From: Saururus chinensis
Taxonomy: Eukaryota > Streptophyta > Magnoliopsida > Piperales > Saururaceae
Assembly (NCBI GenBank): GCA_035235625.1
Contig: CP141143.1
Coordinates: 23,357,092 to 23,421,091, forward strand
DNA: 64,000 nucleotides
Direction: 5' to 3'
Positions 10,889 to 23,300 of the stretch are shown here, piece by piece (within the stretch, counting starts at the first letter, position 1; every line of letters begins with the position of its first letter). A program made the translations under genes and the position numbers. Under the pieces are notes generated by a model. That model was not told the DNA's origin and did not search any database. It was given only the letters and a program-made list of their open reading frames with translations.

Positions 10889-10919
10889 CATGCTCGAAAG
10901 TCGAATGCTCTGATACCAA
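10811..10919 (-). pseudogene. Inverted gag fragment fused to a primer-binding site
   Basis: Read on the minus strand from the primer site, after about 20 nt the sequence encodes KIKAKLQLFPKTSLTETMRM. This is the C-terminal gag motif that also occurs on the + strand at 10690-10740. The gag N-terminus that should follow the primer site is missing, so this junction is a deletion or rearrangement. Confidence 0.65.
10907..10919 (-). other. Primer-binding site, perfect TTGGTATCAGAGC
   Basis: The minus strand reads TTGGTATCAGAGC, 3 nt from the LTR edge at 10923. It is complementary to the 3' end of initiator tRNA-Met, the usual primer of plant LTR retrotransposons. It fixes the LTR at 10923-11246 as a 5' LTR in minus orientation. 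Confidence 0.8.
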
Positions 10920-10922
10920 TTA

Positions 10923-11246
10923 TGTAAATCAATGTTGACAAAAGCAAAATTAAAGGAAAAGTATAAGAAAAATAATTAAACAATAAATAAAAATAAACTA
11001 ACTTATTTCTAATCTCTGTAATTACAAAATAGGCATAGCCTTTGCATATTTATAGGCAATTAAGCCTCCTAATCCTAATGCTATTAAAACTCTTAATTAT
11101 AATGGACTTCTAACTAGAATGGGCCTCTAACATAAGCCTAAGCCCAATAAAATTCTAATTACACTAAAATATAGTGACTAATAATTAAATCCTAATGATA
11201 TTACTAATTTTAAAGGTGGACTCGACTCCTAGGGTGGGTCATAACA
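10923..11246 (-). mobile_element. Family D LTR, copy 3 (5' LTR)
   Basis: 324 bp, + strand ends TGTAAATC...GGGTCATAACA. It is the best-preserved member of the family: it matches 2298-2610 throughout and lacks the insert found in copy 2. Confidence 0.78.
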
Positions 11247-11815
11247 ACATATCTCGGGCAAGCTTTCCATGTACCACACTGGATCCTTACCCTTGTAGCG
11301 ACGTCAATCCTTCTCTATATCATTAACCCATTCCTCCTTGTGCAGAGGTGCCTCATTTAGATCAAAGAGCCTCTTCTTATTCTAATGCACTTCGTTTTCA
11401 CCTTCAAGGTTGCCTGCCTCCTCTTCCATAGACTGGACCTCCTTAGACTCCTTGATCAAGATAGGTGAATCAGGAATTTTTGTCACTTCCTAGACCTTGC
11501 TACTCTGAGGCGAGGAAGGTACGTGAGAAACTCAGTCTCTAAAGTAGTCTGAGATCTCTACCGTAACCGCCCCTTCAAAGGCCTCTCATCTATTGCAATC
11601 CATTCTCAGTGATAACGGCAATTTCTAGTTGAGTGTTACAAAGAACCAGAGATATGTATCATCTTCGGTTTTGCATAGATCTATTTTATTTTTTTCAAAA
11701 CAAATAAAATCATTCAAATCATGAAAAGATATCATAAGAGAATGTCATATAAATAGAATACTAATTATTTGTGTTGGTCGATTCAATAACCTCTATATAA
11801 ACAGTGAAACTTTGG
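11247..11815 (-). other. Unassigned internal region with a broken minus-strand frame
   Basis: Between a primer-binding site (11816-11828) and the family D LTR, one minus-strand frame with several stops reads EISDYFRD, KIPDSPILIKESKEV, KKRLFDLNEAPLHKEEW and KDPVWYMESLPEI. It looks like decayed protein, with more structure than chance, but I do not recognise a family. It may be retroelement gag or captured host sequence. Confidence 0.3.
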
Positions 11816-11828
11816 GCTCTCATACCAA
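11816..11828 (-). other. Primer-binding site of a further LTR element
   Basis: The minus strand reads TTGGTATGAGAGC, one mismatch to the tRNA-Met primer site, directly next to an LTR-like terminus TGTGACGGCCC at 11830 (read inward from the other strand). Confidence 0.55.
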
Positions 11829-11829
11829 T

Positions 11830-13750
11830 TGTGACGGCCCATACAATCGAATCTCATGAAATTATCACATTCAAAATAAAATAATAATATATATCAAGGA
11901 TCATTGTGCATATAGCTAATAAGTATATAGTTTATCTCTAGGCATCTCATGCCCTTGAACATTAGTCAACATAAATAATTATAGAGCGTATACTACAACA
12001 AAACATAGATAATTGCCCAAAAAAATTTTCTTCCTTCACTTCTATCTTTGTTGCATCCTTGCATAATCTAGGGTTGGGTGAGCATCTTTATACTTAGTAG
12101 GTTATGCTAAATTTTATAAATATGATAATAAAAAATATTTATAAAATCATCATAATGTTAAAACAATCATACATTTTTCAAAGAATCATTTGAATTATAA
12201 ATCATCTATAAAAACATAGATCAATCTTGGAGCAATGATACAAAATAGCTTACTCCTGTACTCACGGGGTCACTAAAGCCAAAAGGATAAGAGTCTTCCT
12301 ACGATACTCCACATCCTATATGCATCACAACAAAGTGTGGCAAGTATCAAGAATATAATAATAATTCCTATTTTGTCAACAAACAAACTATCAAGAGAGT
12401 ACAAGCACCCAAAACATATCGTAGTATAATCAAATCATTTCGTAGACAAAATTTCTTATTATAAAACAAAGTTATAAAGCTTACTATAGCAAAATATTTC
12501 AAAAGAACTGAATTCCCTTAGCAGAACATAAGTCTAAAATTTAAAACCCCCTACCCTAACCTTGAATGTTGATTTGACTTTAGATCTCTCTAACCGTAAA
12601 AACAACCCCCTCACATAGTTTGGCATGTTCAAGTGATGTAAAATTTCCTCTTAAATGACTCAAATCAGACTCAAAACGGCTTGAAAATAGAGAAGTGAAA
12701 ATTTCCAGGTATAGGATCAAAAGAAGGGGCCGAAAAACAAAATTTTCTTCCTCGTTCATGCCTTTTACAGGCATGCGCTCCACACCTGAAGCATCACATG
12801 CATGTTAGATGGGCGTGACTCACGAGCATGTACCCATCACGCATGCATGGGTGTCACATCGTCCACCATGCGTCAACTGCAATTATGTGCGAGGTGGTAA
12901 TACCAAGTCAACTTGAGAGACTCTTCATAGGGCCGATTTTTGTTGGCCATCGTCAAATGGAGGTATGGGGCCAAGGGGGATGCATAGCAAATCATGTGAA
13001 AATGATATTAGTATATTTTGGGCCAATTTTGATAAGTGGGGCCTCTCATCAAGGTCGGTCAAAGTTTCAACCCCAAATTAATGGCTTAAACTTGACGTGA
13101 TTACATAAATTTGCGTCACATATTGAATAGCCCCAAATTTAGTAGACCCTCATCTTCAAATGAGATATTTAAATCATAATTGGTTTTGCGCCTATTTTAT
13201 AGTTCTAAAGACCCAAATTTGCTCTTATATTTTGAAAATCAATTGTTAGAACATAAGTATCCTTATGTCATATTAGCTTATTGTTGTGATTTAAAAAATG
13301 TCACAAAATGTGTATTTTTTAGTCTGAAGATGGAGTTCTAAAGGTGGTAAAAAAGAAGACTCAAATCCATGTTTTTAACAGGGAAAAAATATACACATAG
13401 ATTTCATTCACACTCTTTAAGGTAAAAGAGACCTTATGTGAAAGAATAGTGAAGTTTGGTGATTTAAAAAGTGAAAAATGAAAAATTGACGAAATGATTA
13501 ATTAGTTTTGTAGAGCAATAGATCATCGCCAGAAATCGCTATGTGTAAAACAAAGTTAAGAGTTAGCGATCGATCAGCTTGTTAAAGCGATTAATTGTTT
13601 GAAGAGTCGTGAAGAAAAATACAGGAAGCAATCGATTGCCCAGTTGAACGATCAATCATTTAAGCAGCAGATTGCCTAATTTAAGATTATCTTGGTTAGT
13701 AGCAATTCCAATTTAGAGACCTTTTCGTTTTAGGGTTTGTGAGTCTATTT
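11830..13750 (-). mobile_element. LTR-like sequence; far edge not defined
   Basis: It starts beside the primer site at 11816-11828. It is AT-rich, without coding frames, and contains a minus-strand TATA-like ATAAAATAG near 13191-13200. Around 13570-13680 there are repeated CGATCGAT / CGATTGCC motifs. I could not find a convincing outer edge, so the right limit is approximate. A separate TGTAACGACC terminus-like motif begins near 13751. Confidence 0.4.
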
Positions 13751-13915
13751 GTAACGACCTGAAATTGGAGGATTTTAATTATTAAATTTCTTTATGTGTA
13801 CTATTTAAACTATAAGTTGTAGTTGATGTGGTTTGAGAGGGTAGAATGAGTTTTGAGATGAGAGCCAGGCTCTTTAAAGGTTGGTCATGGAGAATTGCGA
13901 GGACGCAATTCTTTT

Positions 13916-13928
13916 AAGGGGAGAAGAA
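13916..13928 (+). other. Polypurine tract before a family A LTR
   Basis: AAGGGGAGAAGAA ends exactly where the LTR TG begins at 13929. The preceding bases, read as ENCEDAILLRGEE, look like the acidic tail of a gypsy polyprotein. This marks the LTR starting at 13929 as a 3' LTR on the + strand. Confidence 0.7.
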
Positions 13929-14310
13929 TGTAATATCCCAAATTTTTCCTAGGTTTAAAAATTTAATACATGGAACTTTAGTTATTTGAACCTTTGACTT
14001 TTTAATATAATAATTTCTTCAATAAATAAAATTTATAGTTGAAACTAATGTGATTAGAAAGTAGACAGAAAGAGCTTCAAAACACCACAAAGAACGCACA
14101 AATCAAAGTCCGGACAAAGGAGAAATGATTGTTTGAAGTTGAACATATCGTATAAGGCCATTTTACCCGATTTAAACATGTAATTGGGTTGTTTAAGTCA
14201 TTTTGTGGGCCCGGTTGTTTAAAGTTAAGAAATTAATTTTTAGAGGCTCAATTAGGTTGCCTACGTGAGGGGGTTTAGGCTTCTTAGGTCATGATTAGGG
14301 ATTTTTTTTA

Positions 14311-14328
14311 GGGGGGGGGGGGGGGGGG
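14311..14328 (+). repeat. Homopolymer G18
   Basis: Eighteen consecutive G after a T-rich stretch, at the position where the sister copies of family A carry their TATA box and downstream leader. It is either a real G-tract, which could form a quadruplex, or a sequencing/assembly length artefact. Confidence 0.85.
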
Positions 14329-15717
14329 TTCGCCCAAAGAGGGGGAGAAGGCAATTGACGGCAAGCCGACAATTAAGGTATGATCATTTTATTCAGTAAA
14401 TTGGGATGTAAATTGTGTTATTAGTGTGTTTTGTAATTTGTAGAGTAATTTCTGCAATTATAATAATTATGTGTCACTATTCATCATAATCAAGATGAAG
14501 AGTGTTCTCTACGGTCATTGTTCCCGTAATTACGAGGAACAGTAAATCAAAGTGTATTTTAATTTTGCTTTCCGGCCACTGGCCGGCCGGTCTTTTTCAC
14601 CAGATGACAGCAATCTCTTTCTGGTCAAAAACTTCGACCATCGGATACAATCGCCTAGGGAAAACGGAGCAGGAAAAAACATATGTACTGGTTGCACTGG
14701 CCATGGCCACCCTGACCGTGGCTATGTTGGCTCTAGCTGTCGTGGCATCAGAAGCCACTGTCACCATACAGTTTAAAAAAAAGAGCTTTGGCCCTAGCCG
14801 GACACCGGGCGGCGGCGAGTCTAGGCCCACCGGAATCACCGATGGTCGCCATAAGGGGAGGCCCAGTCATGCCCTGCCTTGACAGCTGGCAGTGCTGCCA
14901 CGAGAGACTTTCTAGCCTCTGGCCAGACATGAGGGAGATGATGCGTGCATCGCGGGTCGTGAGGCGTGGGTTCAGGTTAGGCGACCCAAACCGCTTTGGC
15001 CAAGACGAGAGCCAAATGGGTCTGACCCGGTCCACTTTGGTCTAAAAAAAGTATTATTGAATTGGTTTCAATTCACTATCTTGAAGACTGGAAAAAATTC
15101 ATAAAAATTACCAAGTACCCAAAGAAGTATCTCAAAGGTCCCGACTAAGTTTCAGATAGGAAAAAAATCCTAAAAGCTGTGAAATGACCAATTTACACTT
15201 GTAAGTTGAAGCGTAAAATAATAATTATTGACCAGACTTAGGGGCTCTGGTTTAGGGCCAATGAGTGGATTCAAAAATTGAAAAAATCTCAGTAAGTTGT
15301 TAATGTGTATCCTAAATTTAGACTGAGCCATAAGTGAGGAAAAATCCCAATAAATTAATATTTGACTATTTTACCCCTAGGGTTAAGGTAAGACGGTTAA
15401 TTGAACTAGGGTCGGTTCAAGGGGTTTACAACCCCATTAAATAGCAAGAAAATTTTCTCAGGTTTATAATGTCAAGGTGTACCCCTAAAAATAGTTTTGG
15501 ACCCTTTAAGGTTCAGGGAAGCCCTGAACAAAAAGATAGAAATACTCCTATGCAGACCGGCCCACATTCATGTGAATGGAATCAACGGGCCGATGTGATA
15601 ATGAAACATTTAGAGAGGTTGTGACTTACCCAAGGATGGAGAGGATTGTATCTAATGTGGAGTAATTACCTTACTTCCCTTAGGTACATCATGACTAGTT
15701 TTCGTAAAGACTTAATC

Positions 15718-18700
15718 TGTAATATCCCGAATTTTCATATCTTTCGAAAATTAAATACTTAGAAAATAAGGTGTTTGACCCTTTGAACTTCTAAGTATAA
15801 TAACTTACTCCCTAGATAGGATTCATAGTTAAAACCTATATTCTTGGAAAGTAGACAGACAGAGCTTTGAAATGCCATCAAGATCACGTGAATCGGAGTT
15901 CGGATAAGGGAGATACGATTATTTGAAGTTGAACATATCGTATAGGGCCCATTTACCCGATTTTAACGTGTAATTGAGTTGTTTAAGTCGTTTGCGGGCC
16001 CGGTTGTTTATAATTCCTAAATTACATTTTAGAGGCCGAATTAGGTGGCCAAATTGAGGGGGGTTGGCCCAACTTTTAGGAGGATTAAGAACCTTAATCC
16101 CCATGCTTATAAAAGGCCTCATTAGGGCACAATTAAGGGATCTTTTGACTGCTTGGAGAAGAGAAGGCGGTCAACGAAGCTCCAGCGAGACTCTGGCAAG
16201 GCTTTGGTGGTGGTGGATCGACGGCAAACCGCCAATTCAGGTAGGCTGGTTGCCTTCATTTCGAGTCAATTAAATCTACATACTATTGTATAATTAAAAT
16301 GAATAGAAATCTCCGCAATGGTTACACTGTGGAGAGATCATTGTTCCCGTAATTACGGGGAACAATGAATCTGCAGTAGATAAAAAAAAAACTCCGGCTG
16401 CAGGCCAGCCACTGGCTGGCCAGTATCTTCCGGCAAGGAACCCCATCGTTGTGCGAAAGCGATCTGGGGGCAAATCCGTCGGCAGCAATTTCCATTGCTG
16501 CCATGCAGGTCATTGGAAAAGAAAAAGAAAAAGAAAAATGAGTAGGGGGTGCTGGCCGTAGTCACGTCGATAGTGTTTGCACTAGTCCTAGCCATGCCGG
16601 TCTAGGGAATGACGGCCCCGGATGAGCTGGCCTGGGACGTGCTGGCCCCGGTAGCAACAACTTTGCCGTTCTGAAAAAAAAGGGGCCGCTTCTGCCCCTG
16701 CTGACCACAGGGGGGCGGTAGGGTCAGGCCCATCGGGATCGCTGCCAGGCGGTAATCCAATGAGGCCCAGCCCCTGACCTGCCGTGGTGGCGGGAGCGGT
16801 GCCACTAGAGGCTGAATGGCCTCTGGCCAGTCATGGGGAAGACAACCTGCATGCAGGTCATCTGCTCCTTGGACCGGGTTGGGTAACTCGACCCGATCCA
16901 GTTTGAAAAAAAAACAACAATACATACTCTTTGAACTGGGTCCGGTTTAGTATGTTCGAGTAGTTAAAAAATTTAGAAAAAATTGGAAATGACCTTGAGC
17001 ATATGTATGGTTTCTTGACCAAGTTTTAGACTGGGCAAAAATCTCAGTCTCTGAAATGACTAATTTACCCTTGTGAGTTGTAGCATAGAATAATCATTAA
17101 CAGGTCAATATGATACATAAATCTCTTGAGTAATTAAATACTTTCATGAGAATAGAAAGGGCCTTGTCCTAGGTATAATAATTACCTTAATGCCCTTAGC
17201 GCATTATGATCAATTTTCATAATGATTTAATATGTTAACCCAAGGAGGGTTAAGGCGCGTGAGCTCGAATAATTCTAATAACATTATTGAATTTGACTAT
17301 TGATATTATGATCTGCTTAGATCTGTGTGGTTCTGATTGTTTATGTTGTTTATTGTTTCGACATGTGTTATTAATGTTGTGATAGTAACTTATCACCAGC
17401 TGATTGTTGAAAGATTAATTGATGGGGTGGATAGCTTTGGATTAGGCGAGAACACCTAATCAAGATAAAGACTAATATACCTCTATGAGGGGTCTAGGAC
17501 TAGTTCATAGAGTGAATAAAGCCTTTGACTTGATGATTTGCCTTGGTTGAAGAAATGATGACAGTTTCGAGTTTTAAACCCTAGTCTAGAAGGGACTAAT
17601 AGGGTTTGGGATAGTCATTCAAAATCCTGGCTTAATGCTGAGCAAGATAGGGTTCATAATGGTTTCCTGAGTTTTAGCTCTATTGAGGAGTTGCTGATTT
17701 GACCATGTAGTTGCATCTTCCCATTGGAGGGAGCTTTGCGTAAGCCAGGCTGACGACAAATCTATTGAGGATCTTTTAGTGTACACGCATTTGGATTAGT
17801 TGACATTCCTGTTTGGTTGGCTTTTCCCGCCACTTCTATTTAGGTGTAGTTGTGGGTCATGCCCTTCCACTCCGGTCAAGTCCTTCGAGGGCTAGGAGAG
17901 GTGATTGTACTTCCTGGTGGATTCCAGGGGGGCTTGGTGGATTCCAAGGTGTTTTGTCGTAGATTTACTTTTAAGGGTGGTCTATGGTGAGTTATCATTT
18001 GTCACTTAGGTTGACATCTGATGAGTTTGTCTGTCATTGAGAATGGACAAGGATATTAATTATCGAACAATGGTTCGAGAGATAATTAATAATATTGATT
18101 GATATTGCTTGTTTAATTAGAACAAGTGGAATAATTAAAAGACTTGCATAAAATGTAGATTGCTTGAAAATACTTAAGCATTGCATGTGTGATGCTATGC
18201 TTATTAGAATAGTGTAGTTTTTAGGCAGAACTACGTATAGATCCGATCTTGTTGGAGACATTGGAGATGTTGTCTAATGAGTACGTAGGCAACTAACAAT
18301 GGATAATGTTGGCCTGATCCAAAAAATATTAAATAATACTTTTGTTCTTTTGAATGCTCCTCCAAGGGGAAAAGATGTTTTGTTGCCTATTTGGTCTTGT
18401 TTGCTTGTAGGTTCTTTTGATGGGGATGTCGCGGGATTAGGACATTGGTGGGCATTTGAGGACGATATTGCACTAGTGGGACCTAGTCTCTTGCTTTTGC
18501 AATTATGTAAGTAATTGTGATTACTGGTGTGAGTGCCAACTTTGCTTGGTTGTTTATTTTCGGACATATGACAAAATTGTACTTAGATGGTTAACCTACT
18601 ATTTATCAAAATTTGACACAATAATATCATATGTTTTGATATTCATATTTGTGAACCCCAGTTATCATGATCTGGATATTTAATCGGATGATTTCTTTTG

Positions 18701-18780
18701 TGTTTAAGAAAGAAAAAAATTCTCGTGATTTATCGTGTGTCCTTTATTTAAAAAGGGTTTTGAAAATCCGGGTTATGACA
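15718..18780 (+). mobile_element. Family A LTR (nested, solo) with TSD TAATC
   Basis: 3063 bp, ends TGTAATATCCC...GGGTTATGACA, flanked by the perfect 5-bp duplication TAATC (15713-15717 and 18781-18785). It lies inside another copy of the same family in the same orientation. No internal region, primer site or polypurine tract accompanies it, so it is a solo LTR left by LTR-LTR recombination. The frames inside are short and not protein-like. Confidence 0.88.
16108..16115 (+). promoter_or_regulatory. TATA box of family A LTR
   Basis: TATAAAAG lies about 390 bp into the LTR. The minus-strand copy has TATAAATA at the equivalent place (54207-54214). This implies a short U3 (about 0.4 kb) and a very long R-U5 (about 2.6 kb). 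Confidence 0.55.
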
Positions 18781-20307
18781 TAATCAGTTAACCCAAGGAG
18801 GGTTAGGGCACGAGAGCTTGAACAATTCTAATATCATTATTGAACTTGGTTATTGATATTGTGATATGCTTGGATTTGTATGGTTTTGATTGTTTATGTG
18901 GTTTGTTGTTTTAATGTTTGCTATTGATTTTGTGATAGTAATTTATCACTAGCTTAAGATTAATTAAACATTAATCAATGGGATTAGATAGCTTTTGATT
19001 GGGCGAGAACACTTAATCAAAATAAAGACTAAAATACCTTAGAGGGGTCTGGGACTAGTTCATAGAGTTAACAAAGCCTTTGACATGACGATTTGCCTTG
19101 GTTGATGAACTGATGGCAGTTTCAAGTTTCAAACCCTAATATAGAAGGGACTAATAGGGTTTGGGATAGTCATTCTGAATCCTGGCTTATTGTTGAGCAA
19201 GATAAGGTTTATAATGGTTTCCTGAGTCTTAGCTCTATTGAGGAGCTACTGATTTGACCGTGTAGTTACATCTCCCCATTGGAGGGAGCTCTGAGCCAGG
19301 CTCACTTTTGATCTATTGAGGATCATTTAGTATACACGTATTTAGATTAGCTAACATCTGCTTGGTTGGCTTTTCCTGCTACTTTTGTTTAAGTGCAGTT
19401 GTGGGTCATGCCCTTCCACTTCGGTCAGGTCATTTATGGGCTAGGATGGGTGATGGTACTTCCTAGTGGATTCCAAGGTTCCATCATAGTTTTACCTTTG
19501 AGGGTGGTCTATAGTGAGTGTATCATTTATCACTTAGGTTGACATCTGATGAGTATGTATGTCATTGGGATTAGACGGGGTTATTAATTATTGAACAATG
19601 GTTCGAGAGATAATTAATAACATTGTTTGATATTGCTTACTTAATTAAAACAAGTAGAATGATTAAAGGACTTGCATAAAATGTAGGTTAGTTGAAAATA
19701 CTTAAGCATTGCATGTGTGATGCTATGCTTCTTAGGATAGTATAGTTTTATGCAGAACTATATCTCGATCTGATCTTGTTAGAAATATTGGAGATGTTGT
19801 CTGATAAGTACGTTGGCAACTAATATCGGGTGATGTTTGCCTAATCCAAAAAATATTAATTAATACTTTTGTTCTTTTGAGACGCTTCTCCAAGGGGAAG
19901 AGATGCTTGGATGTTGTTTGGTCTTGTTTGCTGGTTCTTTAGAAGATGACGTAGCATGATCATAACGTTAGTGGGTAATTGAGGACAACATTGCACAAAT
20001 AGGATCTAGTTTCTTATTTCTGTAATTAAGTAAGTAATTATAATTACTGGTGTGAGAGCCAACTTTACTTGGTTATTTATTTTCGAACAGATGACACACT
20101 TGTACTTAGAGGGTTAACATGTTATTTATAGAATTTTGACAAGTATAATAATATCATATGTTTTGGTAATCGTATTTGTGCAGTTATCACGTCTTGGATA
20201 ATTAATCTATTGATTTGTTTTGTATTTCATAAAGGAAAAAAAATTATCGTGATTTTTTTTCTTGTCCTATATTTAAAAAGGGTTTTAAAAAAATACAGGT
20301 CGTGACA

Positions 20308-23300
20308 CTATGAAAAGGCATTGAAACATGATGGAGGAAGAAAAAAGATCTAGAAAACTTTGAGAGCTTATGTGTAGTTTCTTCAATAGAGTTTTGAGAG
20401 AGTTGTCTTCTAAAATTGTGAGAATCTCTACCATAAATTAAAAAGAGTGATTAAAGGTGAAATTAGAGCACAAAATACTATGTGTTTGCTAAACTTTGTT
20501 ACTGAGAAGATCAAGTAAATATGATTCATTCAAAGAGGGAGATGAAATATCTATGTTGATCAAGAGAACACAAAGGAGAAGAAGACCAAACTATGGTTGT
20601 AAACAACCAAGGACTGGTTCATTTAGAATTCAAGAGTGGTGTGAAGATCTCACCAATTTGAAGGAAAAAGAGTATTTTGTCTAAATAATAGATAATTCTG
20701 TAATCTTAAGTTTGCATAGTATATAGTTAATCTAGACAGAGTGTCCCATGGTATTTCCCTGGATGGTTTTCACGTAAAAATTCTTGTGTGTCTTAATTAC
20801 TTATTTGATTGGAAATTTTTTGACATTGAAATTAGAAAAGTTTAACTGGTTAATTTTGAGGTTTATATTGTTTAAAGGGGAAAAATAAATCTTGTAACTT
20901 AATGTGAGTTAGAGACACTTTATTTTCTCAGTTTATTTATGCCACATAGATAGTCCAACAAGCCAAGTGGTAGCTGAGGATATTTTGATTAGATCTGAGT
21001 TTTTTTCTCTCTTGTGATTGAAGCTTGAGTTTGATTTTGGTTGCAATGGAATTGAAAAACATGTTTAGCTTGTCTGTATTTGTTTCAAATTTTGTTGTTG
21101 CTAGGAATAATTACGTTTTTTTATGAATTGAAGATACTTAAAACAAAATTTATGCTATGGAACATGAGAATTCACAACTTGTGCATTAAGATCTTCATGT
21201 GAGATCAAAAATATGGAGTTGCTTGAGAATATTGAGTTGTTTAAAGAAGAATTGAAAACCTTAAATTCAAAACTAAAAGAATTTGTCAAAGGCAAATAAA
21301 AACTTAATGAAATTCTCTCATATGGTCAATTTGGACATGACAAAAGTGGTTTAGGGTATGTGGAATAAAAGAATATATATTTCCTAAGAATAACCAAATT
21401 TATTAAAGCTAAATATTTAAATGATCATGGTGCTAGTACTTAAAGTTTTAAACTTTTGATTGCAACACAATTAATTAAGAAATATCTAGTGGCTAAAATT
21501 GAGTTAAATCAAAATAAAACAGTGAGGAAACCACAATTTGTGACAGATAATGTTAAAATTGACTTGCTTAGACAAATCATATTTATGGGGAGAAATTTAA
21601 GGGAACTTAGTGCAAAAATTCAAAGTCTTAGGCATAAAGATCACACATATAATGCTCCAAGTTCTTCTCGTAAATTTGCTCATAATGGTTATCATAGGAA
21701 AGAACAAAAGGTAAATGTAAAAACTTATGAGAATGCTAAACATGATAAAAATTTGAGTAAAATTCAATAATTTGTGAAAACAAAGACAATTTAGGTCAAG
21801 AAAGAGGATGTGAAATGTCATGTTGTGCACACTACTATGAAAACTCAACATTCTAATATATGGTACCTAGATAGTAGATATTTAAAGCACATGACAATTG
21901 ACAAATCTAGGTTTACTAATTTGGTAGAGAAGTATGATGATAAAGTTACATTTGGAGATGAAAGTACCATCAAAATAGATGGGATATGCACTTTGAAAGT
22001 TTTTGGATTGCTTGATTTTAATAATATTTTGTATGTGAGTGGTTTGAAAGTTAATCTTTTAAGTATTAGTCAAATTATTGACTCTGAATTTGTTATCAAA
22101 TTTATATAAAAAATATATGTTATATCATTGCCAAATTTGGAATGACTTATGTAAAAGGTTTAAGAGCACATAATAATTATTATTTGATTGATGTTGTTTA
22201 TTTTGTCAACTTGTCCTTACTTAATAATACTTACTTATGACAGTAAAACTTAGGGCATGTGAATTTCAGAGACTTAACAAATATAATAAATAAAGAGATC
22301 ATTAGAGGTGCTCCTATTTTGAAAACTCCTGAAAACATTATATTTGGTGCTTGTCAAATAGGTAAATAATCAAAATCAAATTATAAAAAGTTGACATATG
22401 TGAGAACTAAAAACCATTAGAGTTGATACACACGTTATAGGACCAATGCAAATAGTTAGTTTGGGTGGTAAAAAGTACATCTTTATGATAATGGATGATC
22501 TATTAAGATTCACTTGGGTAGTTTTTCTTTAAAAAAAATTTGATACTTTTGAAACATTTAAAACAATTGCCCCTTTACCATATAAATACAAGCGGTCTGA
22601 AAATCTAAAACATTATAAATAATAGAGGTGATGAATTCACTAACTTTAGATTTAAAGAATTTTGTAATAAACATGCAATTCAACGTGAGTTCTTAACCCC
22701 TAAAGCTCCTCAATAGAATGGAATAGTTAAAAGAAAGAATATGACCATTTAGGAAATGGTTAGGGTTATATTGAATGAAAAGATTTTGCTTGAACACTTT
22801 TGGGCACAAACTGTAAGCACTGCTACTTATACCCTCAATAGTCTACTTAAAACCCGATATAGTCCAAACCCCTCTTGTGAGCTGTAGAGAGATAAAAAGT
22901 TCATTATCAAACACTTTAGTCTCTAGAAATCCTTGTCACCTGTTAAGAGATAAAGAAGCTTTAAAAAAATTTGATAGTAAAAGTGATGATGAAAATTTTC
23001 TTGAATATTCTTTGACAAGTAGGGCATATAGGGTTTTCAACAAAAAAACTCAAACTGTCATGGAGTCTTTTAATGTGGTTGTGAATGATGTTAAGATTTT
23101 TGAAAAGTAAAATAGTCAACAATGGAAAGGAAAATAAAAAGTTAATGATTGTTATTATTTTGATGATTCAACAAATATGTTTAGTGATACATATGATAAA
23201 GAACAAGAACAAATAGAAGATCATGATGATTATATTTATGAAATTGAAGTTCAAGAAGAAGAGGAAGAAAAATAAGTTCAAAAATACCATCACAAAATTA

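Larger units (their letters stand above)
13929..20307 (+). mobile_element. Family A gypsy 3' LTR, split by a second family A LTR
   Basis: The outer LTR consists of 13929-15717 plus 18786-20307 (about 3.3 kb once the insert and its duplicated site are removed). It begins TGTAATATCCC and ends GGTCGTGACA. The two halves join seamlessly relative to the inserted copy: the left half ends in a stretch like ATGACTAGTTTTCGTAAAGA and the right half resumes GTTAACCCAAGGAGGG, mirrored by 17205-17250 inside the insert. The 5-bp sequences outside (AAGAA / CTATG) differ, as expected for a 3' LTR that has lost its 5' partner. No coding sequence. Confidence 0.8.

Noticed and set aside
10907-10919. tRNA-Met-like sequence considered as a tRNA gene
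   Set aside because: Only the 13-nt primer complement is present, adjacent to an LTR; no cloverleaf.
14502-14882. 126-codon frame in the outer family A LTR
   Set aside because: Not kept in the sister LTR copies; part of non-coding LTR sequence.
17235-20307. Apparent 1.55-kb tandem duplication (17235-18780 and 18786-20307)
   Set aside because: Explained by nesting of one family A LTR in another with TSD TAATC, not by a local duplication.
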